From the NCBI GenBank assembly GCA_934096405.1, contig CAKOLW010000020.1:1-22481 (forward strand): a DNA stretch of 22,481 bases. The letters are read 5' to 3'. The position numbers and the translations under genes are program-made. The DNA comes from an uncultured Bacilli bacterium (GTDB lineage: Bacteria > Bacillota_I > Bacilli_A > RF39 > UBA660). Under the pieces are notes generated by a model. That model did not search any database, had not been told where the DNA came from, and saw only the letters and a list, made by a program, of their open reading frames with translations. Positions 22,319 to 22,481 of the stretch are shown in pieces; within the stretch, counting starts at the first letter, position 1; the number at the start of each line of letters is the position of its first letter.

Positions 22319-22481
22319 TGTTTTTTCTTAACTTGTTTTTTAGATTTTTTCTTTTTTTCTACAATATTTGTATTAATACATTCAATATATAATTCACTAA
22401 ATATTTCTTCTAATCTTTCAATCATACCATCTTCACCTTTTAAAAATTTCTTTGCTTCTATAAATTGACTATATGAAAAGT
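22297..22481 (-). CDS. C-terminal part of an unidentified protein, cut by the window edge
   Basis: The minus-strand frame enters from the right edge and gives about 60 residues: FSYSQFIEAKKFLKGEDG, MIERLEEIFSELYIECIN, and then a very basic tail (VEKKKKSKKQVKKKQRHQKSN) before a TGA. A terminator hairpin includes the stop, which supports a real gene end. The basic tail suggests nucleic-acid contact, as in some transposases or recombinases, but the piece is too short to assign. Its start lies outside the window. Confidence 0.6.
   Translation of the reverse strand, partial: FSYSQFIEAKKFLKGEDGMIERLEEIFSELYIECINTNIVEKKKKSKKQVKKKQRHQKSN

Overview
The window is very AT-rich DNA (about three quarters A+T by eye) from a low-GC Firmicutes/Mollicutes-type bacterium, most like the uncultured gut Bacilli/RF39 kind; no lineage marker fixes this. 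Supporting signs are small intergenic gaps, Shine-Dalgarno (SD) sites of AGGAGG or GGTGA type, a glmS ribozyme, a CadC-type metal sensor and a surface protein family I associate with gut Mollicutes. The standard code fits: tryptophans in the intact genes are TGG and three genes end in TGA. Most genes lie on the minus strand.

Left edge (1-760): the upstream region of a leftward gene lying outside the window, four 23-bp tandem repeats between two copies of one terminator hairpin, a 3' fragment of tsaD, and tRNA-Cys(GCA). Next is a leftward four-gene envelope cluster (4369 to 809): membrane-anchored thioredoxin-like protein, single-pass exported protein of unknown function, double-LysM protein without signal peptide, and a polytopic membrane protein with an outer domain. 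Small genes follow (4468-6284): a CmpB-like membrane protein, a convergent membrane protein, an HNH-like protein and a small helical protein. A Ca2+ P-type ATPase (8875-6305) comes next.

Middle (8949-15754): a SipW-type-leader surface protein interrupted by one in-frame TGA, preceded by stacked hairpins; a leftward run of tmk (frameshifted in an A8 tract), a small exported protein and an MFS-like transporter; a second membrane-anchored thioredoxin-like protein with CPWC; a membrane-bound XRE regulator; and a beta-helix surface protein. This last gene sits directly after a metal-export operon, cadC then a Zn/Cd P1B ATPase (18206 to 15794), driven by a strong promoter carrying two inverted-repeat operators.

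Right (18290-22481): divergent from cadC is glmS, with its own promoter, the self-cleaving glmS ribozyme and a terminator. Beyond it is a decaying accessory stretch: a metallophosphoesterase with two in-frame ochre codons, an integrase-N-like gene with no usable start codon, an intact gene of unknown function, a repeat-bearing intergenic region and a partial gene at the edge.

I found no clearly new multi-gene system. The best leads are the tmk frameshift, the single-TGA surface protein with its structured leader and possibly variable C-terminus, the tandem-repeat/terminator structure at the left edge, and the unknown gene at 21356-22009 next to decayed genes.
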